Source: Microbacterium hominis NBRC 15708
GTDB lineage: Bacteria; Actinomycetota; Actinomycetes; Actinomycetales; Microbacteriaceae
Assembly: GCF_001592125.1 (NCBI RefSeq)
Contig: NZ_BCWI01000001.1
Location: 676,339-740,338 of the forward strand
DNA: 64,000 nt
Direction of reading: 5' to 3'
Numbering within the stretch: the stretch's first letter is position 1; every line of letters starts with the position of its first letter. Shown in pieces: positions 27,426 through 38,146 of the stretch. The notes under the pieces are model-generated. The model was not told where the DNA came from, made no database searches, and saw only the letters and a program-made list of their open reading frames with translations. A program made the position numbers and the translations under genes.

Positions 27426-29225
27426 TCAGTCCTCCTGATCGAAGCTCGGGGCGTGGTCGCGCGCGTACTGGATGTAGCTGTTGCTGACGCCCTGCGGCAC
27501 CATCGGCCACACCATCGCGTCGGCGGAGACGACGAAGTCGATCACGACCGGGCGGTCGTTGGTCTCCAGCGCCGTCTGGATGGCGGCATCCACGTCTTCC
27601 TCCTTCTCCACGCGGATCGCGAGGCACCCGTAGGCCTCCGCGAGCTTCACGAAGTCGGGGATGCGGATGCTGCCGTGGCCCGTGTTGAGGTTGGTGTTGG
27701 AGTAGCGGCCGTCGTAGAACAGCGTCTGCCACTGGCGCACCATGCCGAGGCTCGAGTTGTTGATGATCGCGACCTTGATCGGGATGTTGTTGATCGCGCA
27801 GGTGGCGAGCTCCTGATTGGTCATCTGGAAGCAGCCGTCGCCGTCGATCGCCCACACGACGCGGTCGGGTTCGGCGACCTTGGCCCCCATGGCGGCGGGG
27901 ACGGAGTACCCCATCGTGCCGGCGCCACCGGAGTTGAGCCACGCGTTGGGCCGCTCGTACGTGATGAACTGCGCGGCCCACATCTGGTGCTGGCCCACGC
28001 CCGCCGCGTAGACGCCCTCGGGGCCGGTGAGCGCGCCGATGCGGGAGATCACGTACTGCGGCGACATCAGTCCGTCGCTCGGCTGCGTGTAGCCGAGGGG
28101 GAACTCGTCGCGCAGGCCGTCGAGGTACGACCACCACTCGGCGATGTCGGGCTTCTGCCCCTCCGCCGCGCCGCGGAACGCCGCGTCGAGGTCGACGAGC
28201 ACGTCGCGCACGTCGCCGACGATCGGCACGTCGGCCGTGCGGATCTTCGAGATCTCGGCGGGATCGATGTCGACGTGCACGACCTGCGCGTTCGGGGCGA
28301 ACAGCGCCGCCTTGCCGGTGACGCGGTCGTCGAAGCGGGCGCCGAGCGCCACGATGAGGTCGGACTCCTGCAGGGCCAGCACCGCCGGCACCGTGCCGTG
28401 CATGCCCGGCATCCCCAGGTGCTGCGGGTGCGAGTCGGGGAACGCGCCGCGCGCCATGAGCGTCGTCACGACCGGGGCGCCGGTCGTCTCGGCGAGGGTG
28501 CGCAGCTCGGCGGCCGCCCCGGCGCGGACCACGCCGCCGCCGACGTACAGCACCGGCTTGCGCGCGGTGACGAGGAGCTGGGCCGCGGCCTGGATCTGCT
28601 TGCCGTGGGCCTTCGTGACGGGGCGGTATCCGGGCAGCTCGATCTTCGGCGGCCACACGAACGGCGCCTCGGCCTGCTGCGCGTCCTTGGTGATGTCCAC
28701 CAGCACGGGGCCCGGACGGCCCGTCGAGGCGATCTCGAAGGCGGCCGCGATGGCGCCGGGGATCTCCGACGCCTCCTTCACGAGGAAGGAGTGCTTCGTG
28801 ATCGGCATCGTGATGCCGACGATGTCGGCCTCCTGGAACGCGTCGGTGCCCATCAGGGTCGAGAACACCTGGCCGGTGATCGCGACGATCGGCATCGAGT
28901 CCATGTAGGCGTCGGCGATCGCGGTCACCAGGTTGGTGGCGCCCGGACCGCTCGTCGCGATGGCGACGCCGACCTTGCCGGATGCCGCGGCGTAGCCCTC
29001 GGCGGCGTGGCCGGCGCCCTGCTCGTGGCGCACGAGGATGTGGCGCAGCGCCGTCGAGTCCATCAGGGGGTCGTAGACGGGGAGGATCGCGCCGCCGGGC
29101 AGGCCGAAGACGTCGGTCACTCCGAGGAGCTCGAGCGAGCGGACGACGGCCTGGGCGCCGGTCAGCACCGGTGCGGAGGATCCTCGGGCGGGTGGTCGCG
29201 GCACGGCCGCGGTGTCGAGAGACAT
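27426..29225 (-). CDS. ilvB: acetolactate synthase large (catalytic) subunit
   Basis: 599 residues. ThDP enzyme that condenses pyruvate, or pyruvate with 2-oxobutyrate. The catalytic Glu lies in [15 protein letters not shown] and the ThDP/Mg motif runs from [12 protein letters not shown] to NN. The FAD-site central domain is present. It begins 59 bases after ilvD with no room for a T-box or leader peptide. Confidence 0.97.
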   Translation of the reverse strand: MSLDTAAVPRPPARGSSAPVLTGAQAVVRSLELLGVTDVFGLPGGAILPVYDPLMDSTALRHILVRHEQGAGHAAEGYAAASGKVGVAIATSGPGATNLVTAIADAYMDSMPIVAITGQVFSTLMGTDAFQEADIVGITMPITKHSFLVKEASEIPGAIAAAFEIASTGRPGPVLVDITKDAQQAEAPFVWPPKIELPGYRPVTKAHGKQIQAAAQLLVTARKPVLYVGGGVVRAGAAAELRTLAETTGAPVVTTLMARGAFPDSHPQHLGMPGMHGTVPAVLALQESDLIVALGARFDDRVTGKAALFAPNAQVVHVDIDPAEISKIRTADVPIVGDVRDVLVDLDAAFRGAAEGQKPDIAEWWSYLDGLRDEFPLGYTQPSDGLMSPQYVISRIGALTGPEGVYAAGVGQHQMWAAQFITYERPNAWLNSGGAGTMGYSVPAAMGAKVAEPDRVVWAIDGDGCFQMTNQELATCAINNIPIKVAIINNSSLGMVRQWQTLFYDGRYSNTNLNTGHGSIRIPDFVKLAEAYGCLAIRVEKEEDVDAAIQTALETNDRPVVIDFVVSADAMVWPMVPQGVSNSYIQYARDHAPSFDQED

Positions 29226-29284
29226 AGTGGTACCTCGGGTGTCGGATGCGTGTGAGGGCGGCTTCCCGCCCTGGAGTCTCGGCC

Positions 29285-30991
29285 TCAGCCGGTCGTCGCG
29301 CCCTCCGCTGCGGAGCGCACGAGTTTCGAGTACTTGGCCAGAACGCCACGGGTGTAGCGCGGGGGAAGCGGCTCCCAGCCGTCACGGCGGGAGTTCAGCT
29401 CTGCGTCGTCGACGAGTAGGTCGAGAGTGCGAGCCGCGATATCGACCCGTATCAGATCACCATCGCGCACGAAGGCGATAGGACCTGCGTCCACCGCTTC
29501 GGGTGCTATGTGGCCGATGCACAGGCCGGTTGTGCCGCCTGAGAATCTGCCGTCCGTCAAGAGTAGTACATCTTTTCCGAGCCCCGCGCCCTTGATGGCC
29601 GCGGTGATCGCGAGCATCTCCCGCATGCCGGGGCCGCCCTTGGGACCCTCGTAGCGGATGACGATGACGCTGCCGGCCTCGATCTCGCCGGCTTCCAGGG
29701 CATCCATCGCGCCGCGCTCGCGCTCGAACACGCGCGCCGGGCCCTCGAACACCGACGCGTCGAAGCCGGCGGTCTTCACGACGGCGCCCTCGGGGGCGAG
29801 GGTGCCGTGCAGGATCGTCAGGCCGCCGGTCGCGTGGATCGGGTCGTCGAACGTGTGGATGACGGTGCCGTCGATGGGGTCGGGGTCGAGCTCGCGGAGG
29901 TTCTCGGCGAGCGTCTTGCCGGTGACCGTGAGGGCGTCGCCGTGCAGCAGGCCCTCGTCGAGCATGGCCTTCATGATGACGGGGATGCCGCCGTGGCGGT
30001 CGACGTCATTCATGACGTACTTCCCGAACGGCTTCATGTCGGCCACGTGCGGCACCCGGTCACCGATGCGGTTGAAGTCGTGCAGGCTGAGCTCCACCTC
30101 GGCCTCGCGCGCGATGGCCAGCAGGTGCAGCACGACGTTGGTCGAGCCGCCGAGCGCCATCGCGAGGGCGATCGCGTTCTCGAACGCCTCCTTCGTGAGG
30201 ATGTCGCGGGTCGTGATGCCCTGGCGCAGGAGGTTGACGACGGCCTCGCCCGAGCGGTGCGCGTAGTAGTCGCGGCGACGGTCGGCGGACGGCGGGGCCG
30301 CCGAGCCCGGAAGGCTGAGACCGAGCGCTTCCGCCACCGAGGCCATCGTGTTGGCGGTGTACATGCCGCCGCAGGCGCCCTCGCCCGGGGCGATGGCGCA
30401 CTCGATGCGCTTGAGGTCCGCTTCGCTCATCTTGCCCGCGAGGCAGGCGCCGACGGCCTCGAAGGAGTCGATGATCGTGACGTCCTTCTCCGTGCCGTCC
30501 GACAGCTTCACCCAGCCGGGGGCGATCGAGCCGGCGTAGAGGAAGACGCTCGACAGGTCGAGGCGAGCGGACGCCATGAGCATGCCCGGGATCGACTTGT
30601 CGCAGCCGGCGAGCAACACGGTGCCGTCCAGACGCTCGGCCATGACGACGGTCTCGACCGAGTCGGCGATGACCTCGCGCGAGACGAGCGAGAAGTGCAT
30701 GCCCTCGTGACCCATCGAGATGCCGTCCGAGACGGAGATGGTCCCGAACTGCAGGGGGTAGCCGCCGCCGGCGTGCACGCCCTCCTTGGCTCCCTGAGCG
30801 AGCCGGTCGAGGCTCAGGTTGCAGGGGGTGATCTCGTTCCAGCTGGAGGCGATTCCGATCTGGGGCTTGTCCCAGTCCTCGTCGCCCATGCCGACCGCAC
30901 GGAGCATGCCGCGGGAGGTGGTCGCCTCGATGCCGTCCGTGACGACACGACTGCGGGGCTTGATGTCGATGGTGGGATCGCTGTCCGGCAT
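29285..30991 (-). CDS. ilvD: dihydroxy-acid dehydratase
   Basis: 568 residues, full length. Fe-S enzyme with conserved cysteines in [10 protein letters not shown] and [14 protein letters not shown]. Third step of valine and isoleucine synthesis and first gene of ilvD-B-N-C. TAGACT at 31003-30998, six bases before the ATG, suggests a leaderless transcript starting within the spacer after otsB. Confidence 0.96.
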   Translation of the reverse strand: MPDSDPTIDIKPRSRVVTDGIEATTSRGMLRAVGMGDEDWDKPQIGIASSWNEITPCNLSLDRLAQGAKEGVHAGGGYPLQFGTISVSDGISMGHEGMHFSLVSREVIADSVETVVMAERLDGTVLLAGCDKSIPGMLMASARLDLSSVFLYAGSIAPGWVKLSDGTEKDVTIIDSFEAVGACLAGKMSEADLKRIECAIAPGEGACGGMYTANTMASVAEALGLSLPGSAAPPSADRRRDYYAHRSGEAVVNLLRQGITTRDILTKEAFENAIALAMALGGSTNVVLHLLAIAREAEVELSLHDFNRIGDRVPHVADMKPFGKYVMNDVDRHGGIPVIMKAMLDEGLLHGDALTVTGKTLAENLRELDPDPIDGTVIHTFDDPIHATGGLTILHGTLAPEGAVVKTAGFDASVFEGPARVFERERGAMDALEAGEIEAGSVIVIRYEGPKGGPGMREMLAITAAIKGAGLGKDVLLLTDGRFSGGTTGLCIGHIAPEAVDAGPIAFVRDGDLIRVDIAARTLDLLVDDAELNSRRDGWEPLPPRYTRGVLAKYSKLVRSAAEGATTG

Positions 30992-31000
30992 CCTCGAAGT

Positions 31001-31783
31001 CTATTCCCGCGGGGTGTCGCGTTCGCGCGCGAGACCCGACAGCAGCGCCGCCAGTTCGGGGATGCCGTCGACACGCACCGTGGCGGCCGTCGCTCCCCCA
31101 CCGACGCGCACGCCCACGTCGCCGGGCTCGAGGCTGCGCAGGGCGTCCTCGTCGGTGACGTCGTCGCCGGCGAACAGCACGGCGGTCGCGCCGGTGCGCT
31201 CTCGCAACCGCGCCACAGCGCCGTCCTTGCCCTCGGTGCGAAACGCGTACTCGAGGATGTCGTGACCGTCGCGGCGGCGCCAGTCGGGCGCCTCGACGGC
31301 CATGAGCCCGGCGATCGCGTCGTGCGCCCGCGCCGCGTGGGCCGGATCGGCGACCAGCCGGGTGTGCAGCGCGAACCCGAACTGCTTCGGCTCGATCCAC
31401 GCGCCCTCGGCCTGCGCGGCCAGCGCCTCGGCGCGGCGGCGCAGGTCGTCGCGGAGGGCGAGGAGCGCGGCATCCGCACCGTCGGCGTCGCGATCGTCGT
31501 CAGAGGCGGGCCAGTGCTCGGCGCCGTGGGATCCGGCGAGCAGCACCGGCGAGGCGTCGTCGTGCTCCGCGATGATGCGGAGGTCGTGCAGAGTGCGCCC
31601 CGAGACGAGGGCGACCGTCGTCGCGGGCGCGCGCACGAGAGCGTCGACCGCGGCGCGGGCGTCCGCGGTCATCCGCGCCGCCATCGGCTCGTCGATCAGC
31701 GGCGCGAGGGTGCCGTCGAAGTCGAGCGCCACCAGCAGACGCTGGGTCCGCGCGAGCGCGGCGACAGCCGGAGCGAGGCTCAC
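31001..31783 (-). CDS. otsB: trehalose-6-phosphate phosphatase
   Basis: 260 residues, HAD superfamily. ALDFDGTLAP gives the nucleophilic and acid Asp pair, VSGR is motif II, and the GDDVTDEDAL segment carries the metal aspartates. It makes trehalose from its 6-phosphate. GTG 31783 overlaps the otsA stop by four bases, so the pathway is one coupled unit. Confidence 0.94.
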   Translation of the reverse strand: MSLAPAVAALARTQRLLVALDFDGTLAPLIDEPMAARMTADARAAVDALVRAPATTVALVSGRTLHDLRIIAEHDDASPVLLAGSHGAEHWPASDDDRDADGADAALLALRDDLRRRAEALAAQAEGAWIEPKQFGFALHTRLVADPAHAARAHDAIAGLMAVEAPDWRRRDGHDILEYAFRTEGKDGAVARLRERTGATAVLFAGDDVTDEDALRSLEPGDVGVRVGGGATAATVRVDGIPELAALLSGLARERDTPRE

Positions 31784-33198
31784 GACCGTGCCTTCACGGC
31801 GTCGAGGTCGGTGAGGAAACGACGTGACCAGTCCGCGACGTCGTGATCCCGCACGCGGCGGCGGAGTCCTCGCATCCGCCGCGCCTGTTCGGCGGGCTGC
31901 ATGTCGATCGCGGTCATGATCGCGTCCTTGAGGCCGTCGATGTCGTGGGGGTTGACCTTCACCGCCTGGGCGAGTTCGTCCGCCGCGCCGGTGAACTCGC
32001 TCAGCACGAGCACGCCGCGACTGTCGACCCGGCTGGCGACGTACTCCTTCGCGACGAGGTTCATCCCGTCGCGCAGCGCCGTGACGAGCATGACGTCGGC
32101 GGCCAGGTAGAGCGCGACCATCTCCTCGCGCGGATACGAGTGGTGCAGGTATCTGATCGCGGTGTGCCCCACCGTGTCGTAGTCGCCGTTGATGCGCCCG
32201 ACGGTGAGCTCGATCTCGTCGCGCAGCTGCATGTAGGCAGCCACGCGCTCCCGGCTGGGGCTCGCCACCTGCACGAGCGTGACGTCCTCGACCTCCAGGC
32301 GGCCCTCCTCGAGAAGCTCGCCGTAGGCCTTCAGCCGGTGGCCGATGCCCTTGGTGTAGTCGAGGCGGTCGACGCCGAAGAGCACCGTCTGCGGATTGCC
32401 GAGGCTCTCCCGGATCTCCTTCGCGCGCGCCTGCACCTCGGGCCGGCGCGCGATCTCGTCGTACAGCTGCGCGTCGATGGAGATCGGGTACGCCTTCGCG
32501 ACCGCGGTGCGCACCGAGCCGTCGTCGGCCACGATGCGGATGGTGCCGGACTTGGTCTCGAAGCCGAGCTGGCGACGGACCGCGTTCGTGAAGTTGCCGG
32601 CATCCTGCACCCGCTGGAAGCCGATGACGTCGGCGCCCAGCAGTCCCGACAGCACGTGTCTGCGCCACGGAAGCTGGGCGAACAGGCCGTATGCCGGGAA
32701 CGGAATGTGGTGGAAGTAGCCGATCACGACGTCGGGGCGCAGCGCGCGCAGCAGGCGCGGGACCAGCTGGAGCTGGTAGTCCTGCACCCACACGATGGCG
32801 CCCGGGGCGGCGACGGATGCCGCGGCCTCGGCGAACCGCTCGTTGACGCGGACGTAGGCCTCCCACCACTCGCGATGGTAGGCCGGCGGCGAGATGACGT
32901 CGTGGTACAGCGGCCAGATGGTGTCGTTGGAGAAGCCCTCGTAGTAGAGCTCGACGTCCTCATCGGTGAGGGTCACCGGGACCAGCTCCATGCCGTCGAG
33001 CTCGAACGGCTCGAGCTCCAGCCCCGCGGTCCCGGGCCACCCGACCCACGCACCCCCGGTCTGCTGCAGCACCGGCTCGAGCGCGGCGACGAGGCCTCCG
33101 GGCGAGCGCCGCCACCCGCCCTCGACGCTCGGGTCGTGGTCTACGGGCAAACGGTTCGACACGACGATCACGTCGGCCTTGGACTTCCGGTCGCTCAC
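31780..33198 (-). CDS. otsA: alpha,alpha-trehalose-phosphate synthase (GT20)
   Basis: 472 residues. GT20 fold: SNRLPVDHD and GGWRRSPGGLV at the N-terminus for glucose-6-phosphate and nucleotide sugar, VWVQDYQLQLVPRLLR, FHHIPFP, and C-terminal RDGMNLVAKEYVA. Makes trehalose-6-phosphate in the cytosol, an osmoprotectant and cell-wall glycolipid precursor in actinobacteria. Confidence 0.96.
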   Translation of the reverse strand: MSDRKSKADVIVVSNRLPVDHDPSVEGGWRRSPGGLVAALEPVLQQTGGAWVGWPGTAGLELEPFELDGMELVPVTLTDEDVELYYEGFSNDTIWPLYHDVISPPAYHREWWEAYVRVNERFAEAAASVAAPGAIVWVQDYQLQLVPRLLRALRPDVVIGYFHHIPFPAYGLFAQLPWRRHVLSGLLGADVIGFQRVQDAGNFTNAVRRQLGFETKSGTIRIVADDGSVRTAVAKAYPISIDAQLYDEIARRPEVQARAKEIRESLGNPQTVLFGVDRLDYTKGIGHRLKAYGELLEEGRLEVEDVTLVQVASPSRERVAAYMQLRDEIELTVGRINGDYDTVGHTAIRYLHHSYPREEMVALYLAADVMLVTALRDGMNLVAKEYVASRVDSRGVLVLSEFTGAADELAQAVKVNPHDIDGLKDAIMTAIDMQPAEQARRMRGLRRRVRDHDVADWSRRFLTDLDAVKARS

Positions 33199-33241
33199 GC
33201 GGCTCCTCTCGGCAGGCGTGGGTCCAGGCTAACGTGGTCCC

Positions 33242-33496
33242 ATGCGCAAGTACCTGTTCGGGACCGGGATCATCTCCGCCGTCACCAGCGGCCTCGCCCT
33301 GCTGCGCGGCCTCCGTGGCGACGTGCCCTTCACGTGGCGGCAGGCTCTCGCGTGGCTGAGTTGGGGCATCACGCTCGCGCTGTCGATCGGCACGATCGTC
33401 GACACGTACCGCGCCTCGCGCGGAAAGCTCGTGGCGACTGACTCGCCGCTGCGGGGCAGCGAGGAGAAGCTCCTCGCCAAGCGCCTCTCCCGCTGA
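33242..33496 (+). CDS. small membrane protein, unknown
   Basis: 84 residues, one clear and one possible TM segment (about 5-22, 34-54) with a basic C-terminal tail. TAACGT at 33230-33235 and a 6-base spacer before the ATG indicate a leaderless transcript and support a real gene. Divergent from otsA. Confidence 0.7.
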   Translation: MRKYLFGTGIISAVTSGLALLRGLRGDVPFTWRQALAWLSWGITLALSIGTIVDTYRASRGKLVATDSPLRGSEEKLLAKRLSR

Positions 33497-33538
33497 CGGC
33501 GGGCCCCCTCCGCGCGTCCGCGGCCGACGGATGCCGGG

Positions 33539-33979
33539 TCAGAGCGCGATCTGGTAGTGCACGAAGCCGGTGTCCTCGGCGACGCGGTCGTACAGGGTGC
33601 GCGCCGTCGCGTTGCCGCTCTGGGTGAGCCAGTAGACCTTCGCCGCCCCCTCGATCTGCGCGCGGTCGCGTACGTGGGCGATGAGCGCACGCCCGACGCC
33701 GCCGCCACGGACATCCGGCGAGACGAACAGGTCCTCGAGGTAGCAGTACGCACCGATGCTCCAGGTGGACGGGTGGAAGAGCCAGTGCACGAGGCCGACG
33801 GCACGTCCGTCGTCGTCGCGCGCGATCGCCCCGCGCAGCGCCCCGCCCTCCACGAGCCGGCGGAAGACGTCCGCGGTGACCTCGTCGGTCAGCTCACTCT
33901 CGTAGAACGTGAGGTAGCCGGCCCAGAGGGCGGCCCACTCGTCATGGTCGGCGGCGGTCAGCGCTGCGATGGTCACCAT
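33539..33979 (-). CDS. GNAT-family N-acetyltransferase
   Basis: 146 residues, single GNAT domain. The acetyl-CoA loop is VRGGGVGRALIAHV (about 90-103), preceded by the core strand YLEDLFVSPD. Close to the diamine/small-amine acetyltransferase type in this region, but the acceptor is unknown. TAGTCT six bases before the ATG suggests leaderless expression. Confidence 0.88.
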   Translation of the reverse strand: MVTIAALTAADHDEWAALWAGYLTFYESELTDEVTADVFRRLVEGGALRGAIARDDDGRAVGLVHWLFHPSTWSIGAYCYLEDLFVSPDVRGGGVGRALIAHVRDRAQIEGAAKVYWLTQSGNATARTLYDRVAEDTGFVHYQIAL

Positions 33980-34053
33980 CCGGTGAGACTATCGCGACGA
34001 CGCGCGCCGCCCGGCGTCGCGAGGCGACGTCCGGACGGCGCGCGACGGCCGCC

Positions 34054-35562
34054 TCAGTGGGCGAGCACCGGCTCGGATGCCGCGTCGGGCGCCGGGGCGC
34101 CGGCATCCCCCGCCGCAGCGGCGCCCTTGCGTCGGAAGGCCACCGCGGAGATGAGCGCACCGAGGCCGAATGCCCCCGCACCCCACCAGTACGCCGTCGC
34201 GTAGCTGTGGATGGCCGCGTCCGCGAGCACGTCCGGCGTCACGGGCGTGTGCGCGGCGACGAAGTCCGCCGCGGCGGTGGCCGCGAGGGTGTTCAGCAGT
34301 GCCGTGCCGATCGAGCCGCCCACCTGCTGCGAGGTGTTGACCATCGCGGAGGCGACGCCGGCGAACTCGCGGTCGACGCCGAGGGTGGCCGTCTGGATCG
34401 ACGGCGGCATGATCGATCCCATGCCGAGCCCCAGCAGCATCAGGGCCGGCAGCACGTTCGCGGCGTACACGCTGGAGCGATCGAGGAACGTGAGCAGCAC
34501 CATGCCCGACATGGCCAGCAGCATGCCGATCGGAACCATCGTCTTCGGACCGAACCGCGGCAGGAAGATGTTCGTCGACAGCTGCGCGCTGAGCACCAGC
34601 ATCGCGATCATCGGGAGGAACGACAGCCCGGTCTGGATCGGGGAGTAGCCGAGCGTGGTCTGGAGGTAGTAGGTCACGAACAGGAAGATCCCGAACATCC
34701 CCGCACCGGCGATGAGGATCGAGCTGTACGCGGCCGCCCGGTTGCGGTCGAGGACGATACGCAGAGGCAGCAGCGGATGCGCGGCCCGGCGCTGCCACAG
34801 GACGAAGGCGACGAGCAGCACGCCCGACGCGGTGAGCATGCCCCACGTCAGCGGCGCGTCCCAGCCGTCGGTCTCCGCGTGGGCGAATCCGTAGACCAGG
34901 GCGAAGAGGGCACCGGACACCAGCACCGTCCCCGGCACGTCGAGCTTCGGACGCGGGCCCGTCCGCGGGATCGTGTGCACGAAGAAGATCGCGCCGATCA
35001 CGGCGATCACCGCGATGACGTCGTTGATGTAGAGGTTCCAGCGCCAGCTCAGGTCCTCCGTGAGGATGCCGCCGAGCAGGAGCCCGATGGCGCCACCGGC
35101 ACCGGCGATCGCGCCGAAGACGCCGAAGGCGCGACCGCGCTCCTTGGGATCGGTGAAGGTCGTGGTGAGCACCGCGAGCGCCGTCGGCGCCAACAGTGCG
35201 CCGAAGGCGCCCTGCAGCGCCCGGGCGAAGACGAGGAGTCCGAAGGTGTCGGCCATGCCGCCGAGGGCGGAGGCGAGCGCGAAGCCGAGCAGTCCGATGA
35301 TGAAGGCGCGTTTGCGTCCGATGAGATCCGACAGGCGGCCGCCGAGCAGGAGCAGGGAGCCGAAGGCCAGGGAGTAGGCCGTGATGATCCACTGCCGGTC
35401 GCCGTCGGAGAACTGCAGGTCGGCCTGCGCGGCGGGCAGGGCGATGTTCACGACGGTCGCGTCGAGCACGACCATCAGCTGGGCCAGCGCGACGACGGCG
35501 AGCGTCAGCCAGCGCCGGCTGGAGTGCGCCGCCGCAGCGGCTTCGGGTGAGGGTGAGGTCAT
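34054..35562 (-). CDS. DHA2-family MFS multidrug efflux protein
   Basis: 502 residues, 14 predicted TM. VLDATVVNIALPAAQ in TM1 and GGRLSDLIGRKRAF as motif A mark the EmrB/QacA group. Divergent from a TetR regulator, with repeated palindromes between. A TATAGA -10 for this gene lies about 10 bases before the ATG. Confidence 0.9.
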   Translation of the reverse strand: MTSPSPEAAAAAHSSRRWLTLAVVALAQLMVVLDATVVNIALPAAQADLQFSDGDRQWIITAYSLAFGSLLLLGGRLSDLIGRKRAFIIGLLGFALASALGGMADTFGLLVFARALQGAFGALLAPTALAVLTTTFTDPKERGRAFGVFGAIAGAGGAIGLLLGGILTEDLSWRWNLYINDVIAVIAVIGAIFFVHTIPRTGPRPKLDVPGTVLVSGALFALVYGFAHAETDGWDAPLTWGMLTASGVLLVAFVLWQRRAAHPLLPLRIVLDRNRAAAYSSILIAGAGMFGIFLFVTYYLQTTLGYSPIQTGLSFLPMIAMLVLSAQLSTNIFLPRFGPKTMVPIGMLLAMSGMVLLTFLDRSSVYAANVLPALMLLGLGMGSIMPPSIQTATLGVDREFAGVASAMVNTSQQVGGSIGTALLNTLAATAAADFVAAHTPVTPDVLADAAIHSYATAYWWGAGAFGLGALISAVAFRRKGAAAAGDAGAPAPDAASEPVLAH

Positions 35563-35605
35563 GCGGGAGACTCTATACGACACTCGCCAGTTCCGAAACC
35601 AAATA

Positions 35606-35631
35606 GTTCCTGAACACGACGGTTCCTGAAC
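35606..35631. promoter_or_regulatory. tandem TetR operator candidates
   Basis: GTTCCTGAAC occurs at 35606-35615 and again at 35622-35631. Each has GTTC/GAAC half sites, with 16 bases centre to centre. A degenerate copy (GTTCCGAAAC) starts at 35590. They overlap the promoter regions of both divergent genes; TACACT at 35632-35637 is the regulator's -10. Confidence 0.6.
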
Positions 35632-35643
35632 TACACTGTTCTC

Positions 35644-36270
35644 ATGACTGACACCACCCTCAGCGCCGAGGACGTCGACCCCGCCCCCAAACTCGGGCGC
35701 AAGCGCGATCACTCGCGGGATCCGGAGATCCTCGCCGCAGCGCTCGACATCCTCGCCGAGAAGGGCTATGAGCGCATGACGGTCGACATGGTCGCCGCGC
35801 GTGCGCGCGCCGGCAAGGCGACCCTCTATCGACGCTGGCCGTCGAAGGCCGAGCTCGTGATCGATGCGGTGGCCTGCATGAAGAGCGCCTCCCCCGCCGA
35901 TCTCCCCGACACGGGCTCGCTGCGCGGCGACCTCGTCGCCAACATCAAGGCTCCCGTGATGAAGGACGGTGAGCGCAAGCTCCGGATCATGGCCGGGATG
36001 GTCTCCCTCATGTCGGAGTCTCCCGAGTTCGCCGACGCCGCGCGCGCGGTCATCGTCGAGCCCCGTTCCGCCGCGCTGCGCGTGCTCATCCAGCGCGCGA
36101 TCGAACGCGGTGAGGTCGCGCCCGACGTCGATGTCGCCCTCGTGGCGCAGGTGATCCCGGCCATGACGGCGTACAAGACCCTCATGCTCGGCACCGCCGT
36201 CGACCGCGACTACATCATCGCCCTGGTCGACGACATCCTCCTGCCTGCACTCGGGCTGCGCCCCGCCTGA
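35644..36270 (+). CDS. TetR-family regulator
   Basis: 208 residues. The helix-turn-helix around RMTVDMVAARARAGKATLYRRW (split at AARA) is at about 44-65 and is followed by a TetR_C-type ligand domain. TACACT plus a 6-base spacer fixes ATG 35644. It probably represses itself and the divergent exporter through the GTTCCTGAAC sites. Confidence 0.92.
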   Translation: MTDTTLSAEDVDPAPKLGRKRDHSRDPEILAAALDILAEKGYERMTVDMVAARARAGKATLYRRWPSKAELVIDAVACMKSASPADLPDTGSLRGDLVANIKAPVMKDGERKLRIMAGMVSLMSESPEFADAARAVIVEPRSAALRVLIQRAIERGEVAPDVDVALVAQVIPAMTAYKTLMLGTAVDRDYIIALVDDILLPALGLRPA

Positions 36271-36310
36271 CCCGTCGCGCGCGGGTGTCGCCCCGCGCAC
36301 GCCGCCGTGC

Positions 36311-37495
36311 TCAGCGCGTGAGGATCAGCGCCTCCCCTTGACCACCCCCGCCGCAGAGGCCGACGGCTGCCGTGCCTGAACCGCGGCGGACGAGCTCGTG
36401 CACGGCGTGCACGACGAGCCGCGCGCCGGAGGCGCCGATCGGGTGACCGAGCGCGATGCCGCCGCCGTGGACGTTCACGACGTCCTCCCCCACCCCGAGC
36501 TCGCGCTGCGAACGGGCGACGACGGCGCCGAACGCCTCGTTGATCTCGATGAGATCCAGATCGGATGCCGCGAGGTGCTGGCGCTGCAGGGCCTGGGCGA
36601 TCGCGCGCGCGGGCTGCGCGTGCAACGAGTTGTCGGGGCCGGCGACCTGACCGGCCGCGCCCACCACGGCAAGAACGGGCCAGCCGCTCGCGTCGGCGTG
36701 CGCACGCGTGGTCAGCACCACGGCGGCCGCGCCGTCGGAGATCTGCGATGCGTTGCCGGCAGTGATCGACCCGTCGGCCGAGAACGCGGGGCGAAGACCG
36801 GCGAGCGTCTCCTCGGTGGTCTCGTCGCGGATGCCCTCATCGGTGGTGATGGTCACCGCGGGACCGCGGCGCTGCGCCACCTCGACCGCGACGATCTCGG
36901 CGTCGAAGACCCCGGCATCCCGCGCCGCCGCGGCGCGCTGGTGCGACAGGGCGGCGACGCGATCCTGCTGTTCGCGCGTCACCTCGAACCGTGGGTTCAG
37001 CCGCTCGGTCGAGGCGCCCATGCTCTCGCGGTCGTACGCGTCGGTCAGACCGTCGTAGGCCATGTGGTCGAGAACCTCGACGGATCCGTAGCTCCAGCCC
37101 TCGCGCGAGCCCATCAGCAGGTGCGGCGCGCGTGTCATCGACTCCATGCCGCCCGCGACGACGACCCTCGCGTCGCCGGAGGCGATCATCCGCTTGGCGT
37201 CGATGATCGCGGTCAGCCCCGACAGGCACACCTTGTTGACGGCGGATGCAGGGACGTCCCAGCCGAGTCCGCCGGCGAGGGCCGCCTGGCGCGCCGGGTT
37301 CTGTCCGGAACCGGCCGGCAGCACCTGGCCCATGATCACGGCATCCACGGCGTCGGCGGGGATGGCACCCTGTGCGAGCGCGCCGGCGATGGCGAACCCG
37401 CCGAGCTGCGTGGCGGTGAAGGAGGCGAGCTGCCCCTTGAGCCGGCCCTGCGGCGTGCGGGCGGCGGCCACGATGACGATGTCGTCGGTGCTCAT
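36311..37495 (-). CDS. acetyl-CoA C-acetyltransferase (thiolase)
   Basis: 394 residues. Active-site Cys in NKVCLSGL (about 92), His in [16 protein letters not shown], and second Cys in [13 protein letters not shown]. It splits acetoacetyl-CoA to two acetyl-CoA, or a 3-oxoadipyl-CoA analogue. Its ATG overlaps the scoB stop (ATGA). Together with the CoA-transferase next door it completes acetoacetate use. Confidence 0.93.
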   Translation of the reverse strand: MSTDDIVIVAAARTPQGRLKGQLASFTATQLGGFAIAGALAQGAIPADAVDAVIMGQVLPAGSGQNPARQAALAGGLGWDVPASAVNKVCLSGLTAIIDAKRMIASGDARVVVAGGMESMTRAPHLLMGSREGWSYGSVEVLDHMAYDGLTDAYDRESMGASTERLNPRFEVTREQQDRVAALSHQRAAAARDAGVFDAEIVAVEVAQRRGPAVTITTDEGIRDETTEETLAGLRPAFSADGSITAGNASQISDGAAAVVLTTRAHADASGWPVLAVVGAAGQVAGPDNSLHAQPARAIAQALQRQHLAASDLDLIEINEAFGAVVARSQRELGVGEDVVNVHGGGIALGHPIGASGARLVVHAVHELVRRGSGTAAVGLCGGGGQGEALILTR

Positions 37496-38145
37496 GCGAT
37501 CTCCTCGAGTGCGTCGGCGATGATCAGGTGGGGTTCGGTGGCGGCGACGACCTCGGCGACGCTGACACCCGGAGCGGTCTCCACGAGCACGAGCCCGTCG
37601 GCCGTGACGTCGATGACGGCGAGGTCGGTGATGATCCGGTCGACGACTCCGCGTCCCGTGAGCGGCAGCGAACACGCGTCGACGATCTTGGCCGAGCCGT
37701 CGCGCGCGACGTGCTCCATCAGCACGATCACGCGTTCCGCGCCGTGGACGAGGTCCATGGCGCCCCCCGGACCCTTGACCATCTTCCCGGGGATCATCCA
37801 GTTCGCCAGGTCGCCGGCGGCCGACACCTGCATGGCGCCGAGGATGGCCGCGTCGATCTTCCCGCCGCGGATCATGCCGAAGCTCAGCGCCGAGTCGAAG
37901 AACGCGGCGCCCGGGAGGACCGTGACGGTCTCCTTGCCGGCGTTGATGAGGTCGGGGTCGACGTGGGCCTCGGTCGGGTACGGACCGACGCCGAGGATGC
38001 CGTTCTCCGACTGCAGCACGACGGTGACGTCGTCGGGCACGAAGTTCGGCACGAGCGTCGGCAGACCGATGCCGAGGTTCACATACGACCCGTCGGCCAG
38101 CTCCGCGGCCGCACGTGCGGCCATCTCGTTGCGGGTGCGCGCCAT
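37492..38145 (-). CDS. scoB: 3-oxoacid CoA-transferase, beta subunit
   Basis: 217 residues. The catalytic Glu is in [12 protein letters not shown] (about residue 48), and [10 protein letters not shown] near the N-terminus is conserved. It pairs with the A subunit directly upstream (one base gap). Substrate is probably acetoacetate with succinyl-CoA. The homologous PcaJ acting on 3-oxoadipate cannot be excluded, but no other pca genes are present. Confidence 0.9.
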   Translation of the reverse strand: MARTRNEMAARAAAELADGSYVNLGIGLPTLVPNFVPDDVTVVLQSENGILGVGPYPTEAHVDPDLINAGKETVTVLPGAAFFDSALSFGMIRGGKIDAAILGAMQVSAAGDLANWMIPGKMVKGPGGAMDLVHGAERVIVLMEHVARDGSAKIVDACSLPLTGRGVVDRIITDLAVIDVTADGLVLVETAPGVSVAEVVAATEPHLIIADALEEIA

Positions 38146-38146
38146 C

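Noticed and set aside
29226..29284. T-box or peptide attenuator before ilvB
   Set aside because: Only 59 bases between ilvD and ilvB and no leader peptide or hairpin pair; none upstream of ilvD either.
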